64,000 bases of DNA from Gymnopilus junonius. Lineage: Eukaryota; Basidiomycota; Agaricomycetes; Agaricales; Galerinaceae. This document shows, one piece after another, positions 44,340 to 55,929 of the stretch. The translations under genes and the position numbers were made by a program. The first letter of the stretch is position 1; the number at the start of each line of letters is the position of its first letter. The DNA is taken from NCBI GenBank assembly GCA_015501075.1, contig JADNYJ010000011.1, positions 372,001 through 436,000 on the forward strand, given 5' to 3'. The notes beneath the pieces were generated by a model. The model was given only the letters and a program-made list of their open reading frames with translations. It had not been told where the DNA came from and made no database searches.

Positions 44340-45947
44340 ATGACGCCTAATCCGACCACCGATCCACCGATATTTAACCTCAATGAAGACTTACTGTGGT
44401 CGATTTTTCATCTCAACGCTGATATGTTCACCGATCAGAAGGCGCTCGAAACTACTCGGCTGACATCGCAGGTCTGCAGTTCCTGGCGCAATCTCATGCT
44501 CGCCGCGCCCTCTCTGTGGGGAAGGCTTATAGATTTGGATGCCCTTTTGAGAAATTCAGCTGACCGTTGGGGGCACGAACTTTTACGAAGGAATGGTGAG
44601 GCCTTATTATGGATAAAGTCCTCGTCGATCATTGCAGAGGCCCCGCTGGCTTTATTGCTCTATGTCCTTGAAGGAAGTTGGTTTAGAATCCAGCGCCTTG
44701 CCCTCTCTATCAATTCATTTCACTTCAAAGCCAATGCGAAAATTTGGGACAAATTCTATCTCCCCGCGCCACATCTTCAAAATTCAAAGTGATCCAACGA
44801 TTCGACCCAACTGAATGGCTGCTATTTTTAATGAATCCGTTTGACGATTGGTCAAGTGCTGGCAGAATTTTGTTTGACAATAACGCCCCTGCACTCGTCG
44901 AATTCTACGCCTCTTGGTACAAGATCCCTTTCCAAACGAGTTGGACAGCCCGGTTATCTTCCTTGAGTATCGGCCATCCATATCAACTTCAGGAAGTGTT
45001 ATCCACTTTACAGAATTCACCCAATCTCAGAATACTTAACATCGTTTCAACTTCTGGGAGCATGAAAGATAACGGGGTACCTCTTCCACGAGTTAACCTT
45101 CCTAAGCTGGAGCATTTCAAAGTTACTTCGACAGGGAGTTGTGCAGTACACCGTGTATTTCCCTCCTTGAACATGTGAATACACCTCCAAACTGTGGTCT
45201 AGAATTTGTTCCAAGCAGCTTCCATGAGCTGTCAGAGGATTTTCTCAAGTCCTCAGTAAAGGTTTATCAAATTTGGCTCGACGCTATTTCCAACACTATG
45301 AATCGAGGCCCCAGGAGCTACAGCTTTTTCTCAGTTACTCCAAAAACAAGTTCTCACTCTCCAACAATAATCCCGTGGTCCCAAACTCTATATCTCCATT
45401 CCGTTCAAACGACAATTCCCATCCTATCTCCTCTCTTTCACTTTCGAACAATTCATTTTCCAGGCCTTTTCGCAGGTGACATATCTGGGCGTGAATTTGG
45501 ATGATCCCCTTCCCAAAGAGATTATCGTACCCTTTCTTTCTCATTTCTCGTCCGTCAAACGCATCGATACCGCGAGCGAATCAACCTTGCTTCCTCTTTG
45601 TGATTTGTCTGATAACATGGAAGAACAAGGACACAATCCTCCGACAATGTTTCCGAATCTAGTCATCCTTACGTTTCATCCCTATATTGGACACTGCGAG
45701 GCCATTTCTCCTCTCAGCCGCGACCAAGCCTTCATAAATTCCTGAAACACCGTAGGGAAATTGGTTTCCAGTTGGAGTGCTTGATCTCACGGAGTGTGAA
45801 GCACTTGATGGTCTCAGTTCCGATTATCTCGAAGAGATGAACGGTCTGTTGGTCCTCTTGGCTCAAGGAAACAATGGCCAGATGTTGGGGTATGAATGCG
45901 GTAGTGGTCATCCGGAAGCACTTTTTTTCGTCGGCGTTGATAGATAA
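44340..45947 (+). pseudogene. F-box protein paralogue, frameshifted
   Basis: The ATG at 44340 starts a protein collinear with the upstream F-box gene: NEDLLWSIFHLNADMF, TRLTSQVCSSWRNLML, PSLWGRLIDLDAL, DKFYLPAPHL. There the first frame breaks: LQNSK then stop at 44792, whereas the neighbouring frame continues FKVIQRF in line with the intact copy (LETFKVHIF), so a base has been lost near 44785. Further frame changes lie near 45140 (to SLLEHVNTPPNC, matching LLEHLEVPSNC), near 45270 (to LARRYFQHYESRP, matching SERYFRSHPSS), near 45475 and near 45745. It ends with YECGSGHPEALFF, matching YECGSGFPEKLP, and TAA at 45945-45947. At least five shifts with full-length collinearity show a tandem duplicate in decay. 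Confidence 0.82.
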
Positions 45948-46694
45948 CATCTCGTCGTAAATACATGGGCGTTCTCAAGTCTCGTCGTGACTGAAATGTC
46001 TTCTTGACTTTCAACATTCAACGGTGAATGATGGAATTTCGTGGTATGCTAGTTGTAGTTTTGTTACGCTAGGAATGTAATCATCTCCACGTCCCTTACG
46101 TGTACAAAAATCTGTGCATTATTAAAAATTTGGAAGCGACTTTTCGCCTTGAAGGCAACTTGAAGATGATTTGTTTGTCGGGAATCACGAGGGCTATAAA
46201 TAGGAAAAATGACCAAATTTAGAAATTGAAATGCAGCCGAATTTTTTTCTGGAGTCGAAGCGGCAAACATATAGTTCGCGTCTGACGTCTCTCTACCTGA
46301 GATATCACCCAATGCCTACTAAAACCACCGTATAGCTGACTGATCATAAGGCTTGTTCGTCGTCACTTTCCAGGATTCAAGGCAAGTTCAAATATGGCCG
46401 ATCTTAGCAGGAGCAACGAGGCGGTAAAAAAGTCACGTCAAGTGAGTAGAAGTTGGGTTGAAGGGACTGGTCTTTGACAAAGAAGGTGGTGTCGCTATCG
46501 TATTGTATCGTCGTGGCAATTCAGCTGCAGTAGGTTAACGCAAGGCTCTCTGACACTAGCAGAAAGGGTAGGAAGCCACGAAACGGGAAAATGTTAGAAG
46601 ATTGTTTTCAGACAAATTAGATCCGGGTGCTTGGGCTATCGAACTGAATTGATATATCTGAAGGCACCACGTATGGATATTGTGAGTTAAGAAT
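45948..46694. other. Intergenic between F-box pseudogene and uL16m gene
   Basis: About 750 bases, convergent 3' flanks. A minus-strand frame at 46312-46064 has no recognisable content. No gene supported. Confidence 0.4.
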
Positions 46695-47668
46695 CTAAAT
46701 GACATTTGAATAAGTCGGAAGGATTGAATTGATTAGGGGAAAGGCGTACTTTACAAAATAAAGTAAAGACAAAGCAAAAAGGAAATCATGGATGGGCAGC
46801 AGCAGCAGCAGCACTGGACTCGGGATGATGGATGGGTCTACCGAGGCGGCAGCAGCTGCAGCGGATGCCTCTGGTGTGGGTTTGGGAGGGGTGATGAGCA
46901 GGTTGCCGAGGCGGGGCGGGGAGGCGCGGTTGATAAATTCCATTTTGGTTGGGAGTTTGGCTGCGGCTAGACGAAGTACTGTATGGCGTTAAAAGTTAGT
47001 CGACCCTATAGAAGTCAGGGATGGGGAGGCAAGACGCACTATCACGAGCTAGTTCTTCACGAATGGGTACGCCTCCGATTTCGAATATGACGCGGCCTAC
47101 GGGCACTCTGTTATTGGGGTACGTGGTTAGTTTGGGACGTAAATTCCGCAGATATAGTGTACGTACCGGGTAGCCCAGAACTCGAACGTTCCTTTTCCTT
47201 TACCCATACGGGTCTCGTTACCCTATATAGCAGAAAAAACATCAGCACCTGCCTCAACAGAAACCTCCAAAGAGAAAAAACATAACAAACCTTTATGCAA
47301 ACCGGAATATCCGGGAACACCCTCAAATAAACCTTGGACCCCTTGAGGATTTTGAGCTTCTTCAAAATCACCTCCTGTGCCGTTGACAACTGCTTCGCAC
47401 TTAACCGTGCACCCTCCCCAATTATCCTTATCCCCCACTCTCCATAGGCAAGTGTAGTGCCCTTCGTCGACCCGCCGACAGGAATGGGTATGCGACCCTT
47501 GTGTCTTTTGAGGTGCTTGACTTGTTTTGGGGCAAGTTGCGCACGGCCACGCGTAAACACAGTCAGAGGGCTTGATATGGAAGAGGGCAAAACATGTTGA
47601 GCTGGTGTTCGGAGAGATGGACCGCCCAGGCTGAGGACCCGCCGCGAGAGGGAGGAGAGAGAAAACAT
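46695..47668 (-). CDS. mrpl16: Mitochondrial large-subunit ribosomal protein uL16m (MRPL16), 261 residues
   Basis: Four exons on the minus strand: 47668-47291, 47222-47167, 47107-47040, 46978-46695; 262 codons in phase. The start MFSLSSLSRRVLSLGG is Arg/Ser-rich without acidic residues, a mitochondrial presequence. Family marks are RGRAQLAPKQVKHLKRHKGR, LAYGEWGIRI, TRMGKGKGTFEFWATRVPVG and VIFEIGGVPIREELARD, followed by LRLAAAKLPTK; this is the L16/L10e rRNA-binding fold. It acts in the mitochondrial ribosome near the tRNA entry side and peptidyl-transferase centre. After ASPPRLGNLL the frame continues about 65 residues, Ala-rich, then strongly hydrophobic (PVLLLLLPIHDFLFALSLLY); relatives usually stop near there. 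It is head-to-head with PRP3. Confidence 0.93.
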
Positions 47669-47770
47669 GGCTGGTATTACGTAAGTCGTTAGCTGTCACT
47701 CTGAGCTGGGGCCAGTCACGCTTGAGCCCCTTGTGCCTACACCACGACGACCACGACGACGGCGCACACG
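47669..47770. promoter_or_regulatory. Compact bidirectional promoter region of uL16m and PRP3
   Basis: Only 102 bases separate the two start codons (47668 on the minus strand, 47771 on the plus strand). Near the PRP3 start lies a run of ACGACG/CCACGA units (about 47741-47768). No TATA box is visible. Both genes would be expected to share control elements; that is inferred from spacing. Confidence 0.55.
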
Positions 47771-50358
47771 ATGAGCAGCGACAGGAAACGTGCTTTTGAG
47801 GGGACGACAGCCGATGCGGCTAGCAATAAGAAGCTCAAAAGGTCTGTTTTGTCCTTCCTCTTTTTTGGATTCTGATTCACGGTTTTTTTGTTTTCTAGCG
47901 ATGTGAGTAACCTTCCGCCTTTCTCGTCTTCTTCAAGGTGATTGTCCATCTCAAACCTTTTTCTGACTGTGTTCTCCAACCCCCATTTCTTCGTGATTAG
48001 AGCACCGCATTTACCGCTGCCAATGGGATTCCAGGAGGGGTACGTCAATACCACTGTTTTTCAGCCAGAACCCTTATCTGACAATATTTTCTTGATTATA
48101 CAGCTTACACCAGCCGAAATAATAGCCCAAAAGCGTGCAGAAATTGCCGCGAAACATGCAGCTATGATGAAGAAGAACCCTGCGTTCGCAGCAGCGTCGG
48201 GCGCATCCACGGTCTCTAATGGACCGCGACTCGTCGCCCCACAACCTAAAGTGCCTATCATCCCTGCGAACTTACCTTCAAAAGTGGTTTATGCCGCTAC
48301 ACCCTCCCCGGGTGTTGGTACTGGTGCTTCCAGCGGATCGATTGGCACGCCCACGTCTGCGGCTGGTACGCCTGGCGCTGCGGAGGACCTACTGAGGAAG
48401 GTTGCTGAAGCCCGCAAACGCGTGGCAGATGCGCAGACAAAGTTGGCTGTAAAAGATAACCCGTACATGGTCAGAAATCCATTTTTGTTCCTTCAAACAA
48501 TTGAGTAACGATATAATGTTGCAATTTCCTCAAATAGGCCGTCGCACAATCTGCGAAACGTACCAAATCATCTGGCTCCACGCCCATCGAACAAACGCAA
48601 CAAGGCGCCGGACTCAAAATGGCAGCCCACCCCCTCCTGCTGGATACAACCCCCACCCTCCCCCAATCCAAAAAGGACCGGTACAAACCCATGCAACCCA
48701 AATTCGCCTCGATCAAAGCCAACGTACGCAACCAGCCTTCACCACAGCCCACGCCGTCCTCCATGGTGCCTAGCGTCGTCCCAAGCCCTGCAGTAGGTGC
48801 GAACCCATACATGTCGGCTGCAGCTGCAGCAGCGGCGGCGGCGGCTGGGGCTGGGGCTGGAGGAACAGGGCCTGGAGGCAAGAGTGAAGTGGGCGTGTTT
48901 GATAGTGCGCCTGCGCCCAGGGAGAGGGTGGGCCGGCAGTTCAAATTCAATCAGAAAGGGAGGTATGTTGCGTTGGGCAATCAGATGAGACAGGAGAATC
49001 AGCTAGAGCAGCTTAAACAGCGGATCGCAGAGAGCGCGCGGAAGGCGGGGTTGGATGGTGATATGGGGGTTGAGAAGGCTATCAAGGTTTGTTTATTTAT
49101 GGACTCCCTTCTTATTTACCTATTCTAATACTAAAATCTTACCCTTTTCACCAGCGCCCACTACCACCCGACGCAGAATGGTGGGACGTCGCCCTGCTGC
49201 CGTCAAAATCCTACAGCGACCTGGACAACCTGGGCATGCAGACCATTTCCGCTGTGACTATCCGCAATCCAGAGTCGCCGATCACGATGTATATCCAGCA
49301 TCCTATTCCCATCCCCGCGCCTGGGGAGAAGGACAAAGTAGAGCTTAAGCCGATGATGCTGACGAAGAAGGAGCAGAAGAAGATGCGCAAGTTGAAGAGG
49401 AAAAGCGAGTTGCAGGATAAGAGGGATCGGATTCGGATGGGCCTGTTGCCGCCTGATCCACCGAAGGGTGTGTATATCTTTTCTTTTTGGTTTTTTTTAT
49501 TTTTGAGTCAAAGTTGTTGATCGATTTTTTTAATAGTCCGACTGTCGAATTTGATGAAAGTTCTCACCTCGGACGCTGTGCAAGACCCAACAAGGGTAGA
49601 AGCTCGCGTGAGGAGGGAAGTGGCGATGCGGAAACATCAGCATGAGAAGCTGAACGCGGAGCGTAAGCTCACTGATGACCAACGCAGGGAGAAATTGGAG
49701 ACGAAGAAGTCGGACGAGGAAAGGAAGGGGCTGTTTGGGGCCGTATTTAAGTATGTCTCTTCCCCTCCCGGTTCAATGCTCATTGGCTAATTTTCCTTTT
49801 CTTTTCTTTTCCAGGGTCCTCAATCTCTCCGACCCGTCACATCAATTCAAAGTGCGCAAGAACGCTGACCAGCTTAACCTCTCGGGCGTGTGCATCTTCA
49901 ACCCCAACTTTACTGTCGTATATGTCGAGGGCGCAGCCAAGTTCATAAAGAACTACAAGCGACTAATGCTTCACCGTATCGCGTGGACGGAGTCCGCCCG
50001 GCCGCGCGGCGGGGGTGCCGCTGAAGATGTGGAATTGGAGAACCCAGAGAGCGACGTTGAAGGTGAAGGAGGGAATGGAGGTAGTGGCGCCGCCGCCGCG
50101 TCATCGTCAACTGCTGCTGCTGGCGCTGCAGGAGCCAAGACACCAGGCGACGGAGGCGACGAAGAAGTAGTGAAGTCGCTGGAAGGCAACAAGTGTTTCT
50201 TGATCTGGGAAGGCGCTTTGCGACAGCGCGAGTTTAATGCGTTTAAAGCGCGGACGTGTCCTACTGATCGGGAAGCGAGGGAGTTCTTGGGGGAGAGGCT
50301 GAAAGGGCATTGGGACGTGGCGAAGAATTGGAGGGCGGAGGAAGAGGAGATGTATTAG
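47771..50358 (+). CDS. prp3: U4/U6 small nuclear ribonucleoprotein PRP3, 699 residues
   Basis: Eight exons: 47771-47841, 47899-47902, 48001-48039, 48104-48469, 48538-49086, 49155-49467, 49537-49750, 49815-50358; 700 codons in phase. The second exon, needed to keep phase, is only 4 bases (CGAT). PRP3 is a core protein of the U4/U6.U5 tri-snRNP that holds the U4/U6 RNA duplex in the nucleus. Motifs: LTPAEIIAQKRAEIAAKHAA, GRYVALGNQMRQENQLEQ, PLPPDAEWWDVALLP, YIQHPIPIPAP, LTKKEQKKMRKLKRK, DKRDRIRMGLLPPDPPK, SNLMKVL and DPTRVEARVR, then the C-terminal DUF1115 fold with NPNFTVVYVEGAAKFIKNY, RIAW, CFLIWEGALRQREF and FLGERLKGHWDVAKNW. Ala/Gly-rich inserts at about residues 255-285 and 600-640 are unusual. 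Complete. Confidence 0.94.
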
Positions 50359-50857
50359 TGGTGCTTTACTTTAGTAGTGGTTGGTACTTGTTGAGCGTTG
50401 CTTTAAGTGTAGTGGTTGCTCGGTTGGAGTGTCGTTGCAGATGATCCATAGTTTGTGGAGGTCTGTACGGCAGCAGCTAGGAGCTCGCTAGCTTCTTTGG
50501 TTTTTCTTATTTTATTGAAATGACTACTTATAAGATTTTTATTGATGTAGTTGTGCAGGTCCCACAGTTTCATTTCCGTTTCAACGTCAGAGTTACTGTC
50601 ATCCATTTTCGAAAATGTTTACTACTTCCATCTGAAGGCAACTTCCTCAGACGCATTTGAACTCTGAGCATGCACGTTTCCTGGGTGGTGGGCCCGCGTG
50701 ACCAATAGCCAATCATCGAGCAACTCCCACGACTTTATTGTCTGCGACTGTCAACCTTTAACCGTTTCCCTAACTATCTATACCTCGACCGTACTCATAG
50801 AGAATTCTGAGTATTCGTGTTTTGTTTCAGGGTTTTCTAGATACTAGCGAGGCTTCA
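50359..50857. other. Intergenic and 5' region of FunK1 copy 1
   Basis: About 500 bases: PRP3 3' flank, then the kinase upstream region containing two CCAAT pentamers (50702-50706 and 50709-50713). No gene supported. Confidence 0.4.
50702..50713 (+). promoter_or_regulatory. Paired CCAAT boxes upstream of FunK1 copy 1
   Basis: CCAATAGCCAAT at 50702-50713, about 145-156 bases before the ATG at 50858. CCAAT boxes bind the Hap/NF-Y complex in fungi. Direct duplication at 7-base spacing is suggestive; function is inferred. Confidence 0.35.
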
Positions 50858-53137
50858 ATGTCAGGCAACATCAGTGAATGGAGCCTGGATGCAATCAAGC
50901 AAGAACTGCGAGGTCACCAGGTGTTTGACGATCCTTGCGTTTTTGAACGTTTGCACATCAATCGTACTTCTTCGGAATTCGTAGACCGGTGCAAGACTGG
51001 CTTTTACGACGATCCCAGAGTCGTAGGTGCCAAGCAGAAGCTTGAGGGGATTGTTACCGCTGCAAGGGAAATGCGCAAGGAAACAACAGACGATGAGGAT
51101 GAGGACTCCGTCGCAGACAGAAAGGCACGTGTCAGAAAGGCACGTGTCAGAAAGATGTATAAACCCCTGGTGAATATTTGTCTTTTTTTTAATGATGAAC
51201 AAGCTAATTAGTTAGAGCACCATCTTTGAGTACATAGAAACACTGGACGCTGGCGAGGGCATGAGTTCGCAGTTCAAAAACACCTTCCAATCTGCCGATG
51301 AGATACAAATTGAATCCGACGGGACCATGTTACACTTTCCGCTAGCCAAGCCTACTTTTACCCTGTTAGAATTTTCACCACCAATCCCGCCTACTCCTCA
51401 GCCACACAGGTCGAAGCACACTGTGGTGCGGCGACAGCAAGCTGCGTTTTGCGAAGTTATGGCCAGCGAACAACACTCTCCGAAGTATACCATGTCTCTG
51501 GATGCGGGAAATGTCAAACCCATAGTCGCTCAAGCCGCTTATCATGCCCGGCTTCATTTGACAACCCGTCCTTTTCAGCTCTTTTCAGTTGTTCTACTCA
51601 TCTTTGGCTTGGATTTCTGCGTTGCCATATTTGACCGGGGCGGTCTCTGCTTTTCTCCCATTCACAAAATTTTTGCGGACCCTGAGAAGTTTATCTGCGT
51701 CGTTCGTGCAATGACACACCAGTTGTCACCTGAGGAGCTTGGCCGCGATCCAACGGTCACAGAACTATCTGAAAAGCAACACCAAGCATGGCTTGATTAT
51801 GTTGAAAGCAGTCTCCAGCATCCGATAGATCGAACTGACTATTATCCGACTTTCCAAGTAAAAGACATTTCCAAATTCCGAAATCGCACTCTGTTGACGA
51901 TTGGAAAACCGATTTGGTCCTCTCTTACATTGCTTGGGAGAGGAACCTCTGTGTGGCTGATGGCCGATAAATCCACTAGGGATATCTTCGTTCTGAAAAC
52001 TGCATGGAGAAAAGGCAGCCACAAGTCTGAATCTCAGATATACAGCTCGATAAAAGGGGAACACCCTGCCCTTGCGAAATTCGAATCCGGTGGGGATGTC
52101 ATGTTTCCTGGGACCCAAGAACAGACTATCACAGTTAACAGTCTGCGTCAGCAAGCCACCAAGAGGCCAACCTCTCAGGACATCGATGACGACGTAATTT
52201 TGCATCGATTGATCCTCCGCACCAGAGGACGATCAATCTTGCAGTGGACTTCATACAAAGAGTTACTCTTAGGCATTCGAGCCGCTGTCTCTGGTGTGTA
52301 TTCCGTCCTATTCGACGATGAATCAGTTCTGAAATGAAACATTTCAGCACATGAGTTCCTTTGGAAACAAGGAATTCTCCATAGAGACATAAGTGCCGGT
52401 AACGTCATGCTCTCGATTCCGGGACAGGATGAAAATGGTGCTAAAGGGTTTCTTATGGATGTGGAACTTAGCCATATCCTCAATGAAATTGTGCCACCCG
52501 ATATCATGAAGGATCACATCGCACTGATGCGAGGTGTAGGCAACTGTATGACAGAATCCTCCGAACAAAGCCATTTAATATTTGAGCCGCCCGCTCGGAT
52601 AAAGTGTCGTGGCGCCATGTCGGTATGATTTCAATGTCGCAATGTCTATCTGCTTGGTCTTACATGTCATTACCATCGCAGGGCACTGCTCTCTTCATGG
52701 CCACAGAAACGTTACAATCCATTGTACGCAAGGAGGCAGGCTTTGTTCCTAAAGTTCACCATGACATCGAGTCATTCGTATATGTCTTGATCTATGCAAC
52801 GTTCGGGCCTTTCGTGCTGCAGAAATCCAGACTACCAGAACTTCCACAAGAGGAGAAAGAATCGCTCACAGAAGCCTTTCATCGATCATTCGGTCAAACG
52901 ATGTTGAAGAGAATTATGTGGGATAGGCAGGGTGTCCTGCCCACCAGGATGGTCGAGGAAACCCAAAATCATGTCCCTCCCCCGCTGACCACCCTTTTCA
53001 ATGATTTAACATACCGCCTTCTGGAGAAGCGACTTGCTTTACGTCAGTCCAGGAAGGTGGATGAAGAGTTGACACATACTTATTTGATTGGCAAGCTAGA
53101 TGAAGCAGTTGCGTTGCTTCAAGATAGAAATGAGTAG
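50858..53137 (+). CDS. FunK1-type fungal protein kinase, copy 1, 706 residues
   Basis: Four exons, 50858-51169, 51216-52293, 52348-52622 and 52682-53137; 707 codons in phase. The ATG at 50858 matches the start of the second copy. N-terminal region (residues 1-330): WSLDAIKQELRGHQVFDD, FKNTFQSADEI, AFCEVMASEQHSP, VAQAAYHARLHL, FGLDFCVAIFDRGGLCFSP. Kinase region: LLGRGTSVWLM (glycine loop, near 340), FVLKTAW (Lys near 363), SESQIY, then HRDISAGNVML (HRD near 475) and FLMDVELSHI in the DFG position, GTALFMATETL and HDIESFVYVLIYATFG. This is the FunK1 (fungal-type protein kinase) pattern with an HRDISxGN loop, a family much expanded in mushroom-forming fungi. Substrates and roles are largely unknown. 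All catalytic residues are present. Two degenerate copies follow. Confidence 0.88.
51118..51147 (+). repeat. 15-bp tandem duplication inside FunK1 copy 1
   Basis: CAGAAAGGCACGTGT occurs twice in tandem (51118-51132, 51133-51147) and partly a third time. In frame it encodes RKARV repeated, just before the first intron, and is absent from copy 2. Each unit holds CACGTG. Confidence 0.7.
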
Positions 53138-53374
53138 GAGTGCAGAAGCATTGATGGTCAATATCTTTCAAATCACATTGGATAGAGAAGGCTCACTGTC
53201 GAGGACCATGGACGCAGTCTAGACCATGTATGACTGTTACCTGACTGTTACTGTGACTGTTGTTCGACCCATTGTTTGTCACTTGTCAACGCTGGCCCGA
53301 CCATTCATAGCTCTTAGAAGAACTTCGAGGATCCCTGTGTCTTTCAAAGCTTCTAAGGTAGCGGCGAAGCCCCC

Positions 53375-55640
53375 ATGTCACTCCCGTCTGACATCAGCCA
53401 TGGGTGGAGCCTAGACTCCATCAAACAAGAGCTACAAGGTCGTCAAGTTTTCGATGATTCCCGCATTTTTGAATGTTTGCATATCGATCGCGTCTCTTCC
53501 GAATTCGTCCACAACTGCAAGACCGGCTTCGACAAGGATGCCAGGATAGCAGCTGTGAGGAGCAATGTTGAGAAGATAGTCAGCATTGCAAGGGAAACAT
53601 ATAGAGAAGCAGATGAAATTGATGATGAGGAGTGGATTGCCCAGAATCAGGCAGAGATAAAGCAGATGTACCAACCTTTGGTAAACATTTTAACTACTAT
53701 TATGTTCTGATACTGATACAAAGATACCATTCAGATGGTTCTTTTTGAGTATATACAAAATTTCGACAACAGCGAGAGCCTGAATTCGCCATTCAGAAAT
53801 TCTTTCCAGTCCGCTGACAAGATAGAAACTGAATCAGAAGGGACTATGCTGGGCTTCCCCAAGGCCATGCCTGCCTTTACAATGTTAGATTTTTCGTCCC
53901 CGATCCTGACTAGTTCGCTCAGATCAAAGTACGCTGTGAGATGGCATCACCAAGCCGCCTTTTGTGAAATCATGGCCAGTGAACAACACTCTCCGAATAT
54001 AGGTGAAGTGAAACCCATAGTTGCTCAAGCCGCAAATTACGCTCGTCTTCACCTTTCAGCGCATCCTTTTCAGCTTTTTTCAGTTGGTCTGCTCATATTT
54101 GGATTAAAATTCTGCGTTGCCATCTTTGATCGAGGAGGTGTTTGCTTTTCGCCCATTTGCAGCATTTTTTCGGATGTTGAGACCTTTATCCGTGTCATCC
54201 ATGCCATGGAATTTCATTTGTCCCCTGTTGAGCTTGGTCGAGATCCCACAGTCACCGCACTCTCTGGACAAAAACAGCAAGAGTGGCTTGATTACGTCGA
54301 AGAAAATCTGAACTATGCGATAGATCGAAAAGACTCCTACCCAACTTTCAGGGTGAAAGGAATCCCTGGGTTTAGCAATTGCAAATTGTTCACAATTGGG
54401 AAACCTATTTGGTCATCCCTTTCTTTGCTTGGAAGAGGGACATCCATTTGGATGGTGGCAGACAAGAATACTGGCGAAATGTTCGTCCTGAAGAATGCGT
54501 GGCGACAAGACAATAGAAACTCTGAGTCGCAGATCTATGAGGCTATCACTGGTAAACATCCCACCCTAGCAGTATTTGAATGCAGTGGGGATGTCATGTT
54601 CCGGCACTCAGGCTCAAGCCGGAATGTTTCCGTCCAAAATTTGCGTCAGGAGGGAGGCTCAAAAAATCCCAATGACACGGTTAATGACATCATATTTCAT
54701 CATTTGCTTATCCGCACTATAGGACGGTCAATTCTGCAGTGGACTACTTACAAAGAGCTACTGTTAGGCATTCGCGATGCCATCTCAGGTGCGTGTTCTA
54801 CTAGCTTCATCAAAGCGAATCAGTCTAAAATGAAGAATCACAGCTTATGAGTTCCTTTGTAACCAAGGAATCCTGCATAGAGATATCAGTGCGGCAATGT
54901 TATGCTCTCTATCCCAGAACAAGGCATGAACGGAGCTAAAGGATTTTTGATGGATGTGGAATTTGCTCATATCCAGAGTGAAACTCTGCCGGACAATGTT
55001 TTAATGGAGGATGTGCCTCCAATGTGGGGAGCTTTTGGCTTTCTGACAGAAGCCATGGTATGAACTCATACAAAGTTTACTGGAGGAGCGCCTGTAAAGC
55101 GGGGGGGAGTTATGACGGTAAGACCATATCGCCAATTTTATACATGACCTCATATTGAAACACCTTATGCCAGGGAACAGCCCACTTCATGGCCAAAGAG
55201 GTATTGCACGCCATTGTACACAAAAACGACAAATTTGTTCATCAAGTTCATCATGATGTTGAATCATTTATATATGTCCTGGCTTATGCCCTTTTTGGAG
55301 CTCTCGTGTTGCTACCCAGTAAACCGAGAATCCAAGAACTTACATCAAAGCAGAGACAGTCACTAAAGCAGGAATTTTATGGATCATTTGGTCGAATGAC
55401 ACTGAGGAATATTCTTTGGGACAGAGAATCCGCACATATAATCAGGATGTACATGACTCCGGAGCTCAAAGACTACTTCCCTTCTGCATTGTCCTATCTA
55501 TTCAATGCTCTAGGGTACCACCTCTTGGGGCAAGTTATGACAACTATGGGCCCTCCTGTAATCAGCGGCGGCGTGGTACAAGGACCGTGACGCACGCTTT
55601 TCTTATAAGCGAGCTGAACAAAGCGATTGCTTTGCTTTAA
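53375..55640 (+). pseudogene. FunK1-type kinase, copy 2, disrupted in the catalytic loop
   Basis: Collinear with copy 1 and 240 bases downstream on the same strand. The ATG at 53375 opens WSLDSIKQELQGRQVFDD; an intron at the same place precedes LFEYIQNFD and FRNSFQSADKIETESEG, AFCEIMASEQHSP, FGLKFCVAIFDRGGVCFSP, LLGRGTSIWMVADK, FVLKNAW and GRSILQWTTYKELLLGI. After the next intron the frame reads GILHRDISA and then breaks: GCGGCAATG (54891-54899) lacks one base compared with an expected GCG-GGC-AAT, so HRDISAGN is lost exactly in the catalytic loop. Downstream, the restored frame meets TGA at 55061-55063. The C-terminal lobe (GTAHFMAKEVLHAIV, HDVESFIYVLAYALFG) is still readable but frameshifted again near 55580. 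The intact 371-residue N-terminal frame could still be expressed as a truncated protein. Confidence 0.8.
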
Positions 55641-55929
55641 GATAGAGTGTGGTACTTACGTATCGAGCGTCCTTATGTTGAATACCGTGACCTTGTGGAT
55701 CTATGCACTATGCAATTTATTGATTTGGAAAGCTGCCTACATGCTACATTTATACAAAGCTACTTAGGGATGAGTGTGAAATTACAATCAGATTTCGAAA
55801 ATTTCACCTGGCTGCAGAAAGGGATGTTCTCTTTCTTCCAGGCCATAAAAGCAATCCGCTTTTCAAATATTCCACGACACGAATCAGATTTCAAAGATTT
55901 TATCCAAATTCAAAGGCCCTCTGTATACG

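Noticed and set aside
47942..48103. Continuous frame upstream of PRP3 exon 4 suggesting a start at 47942
   Set aside because: It would put unrelated residues in place of a good N-terminal stretch and ignores GT-AG borders at 48040 and 48103.
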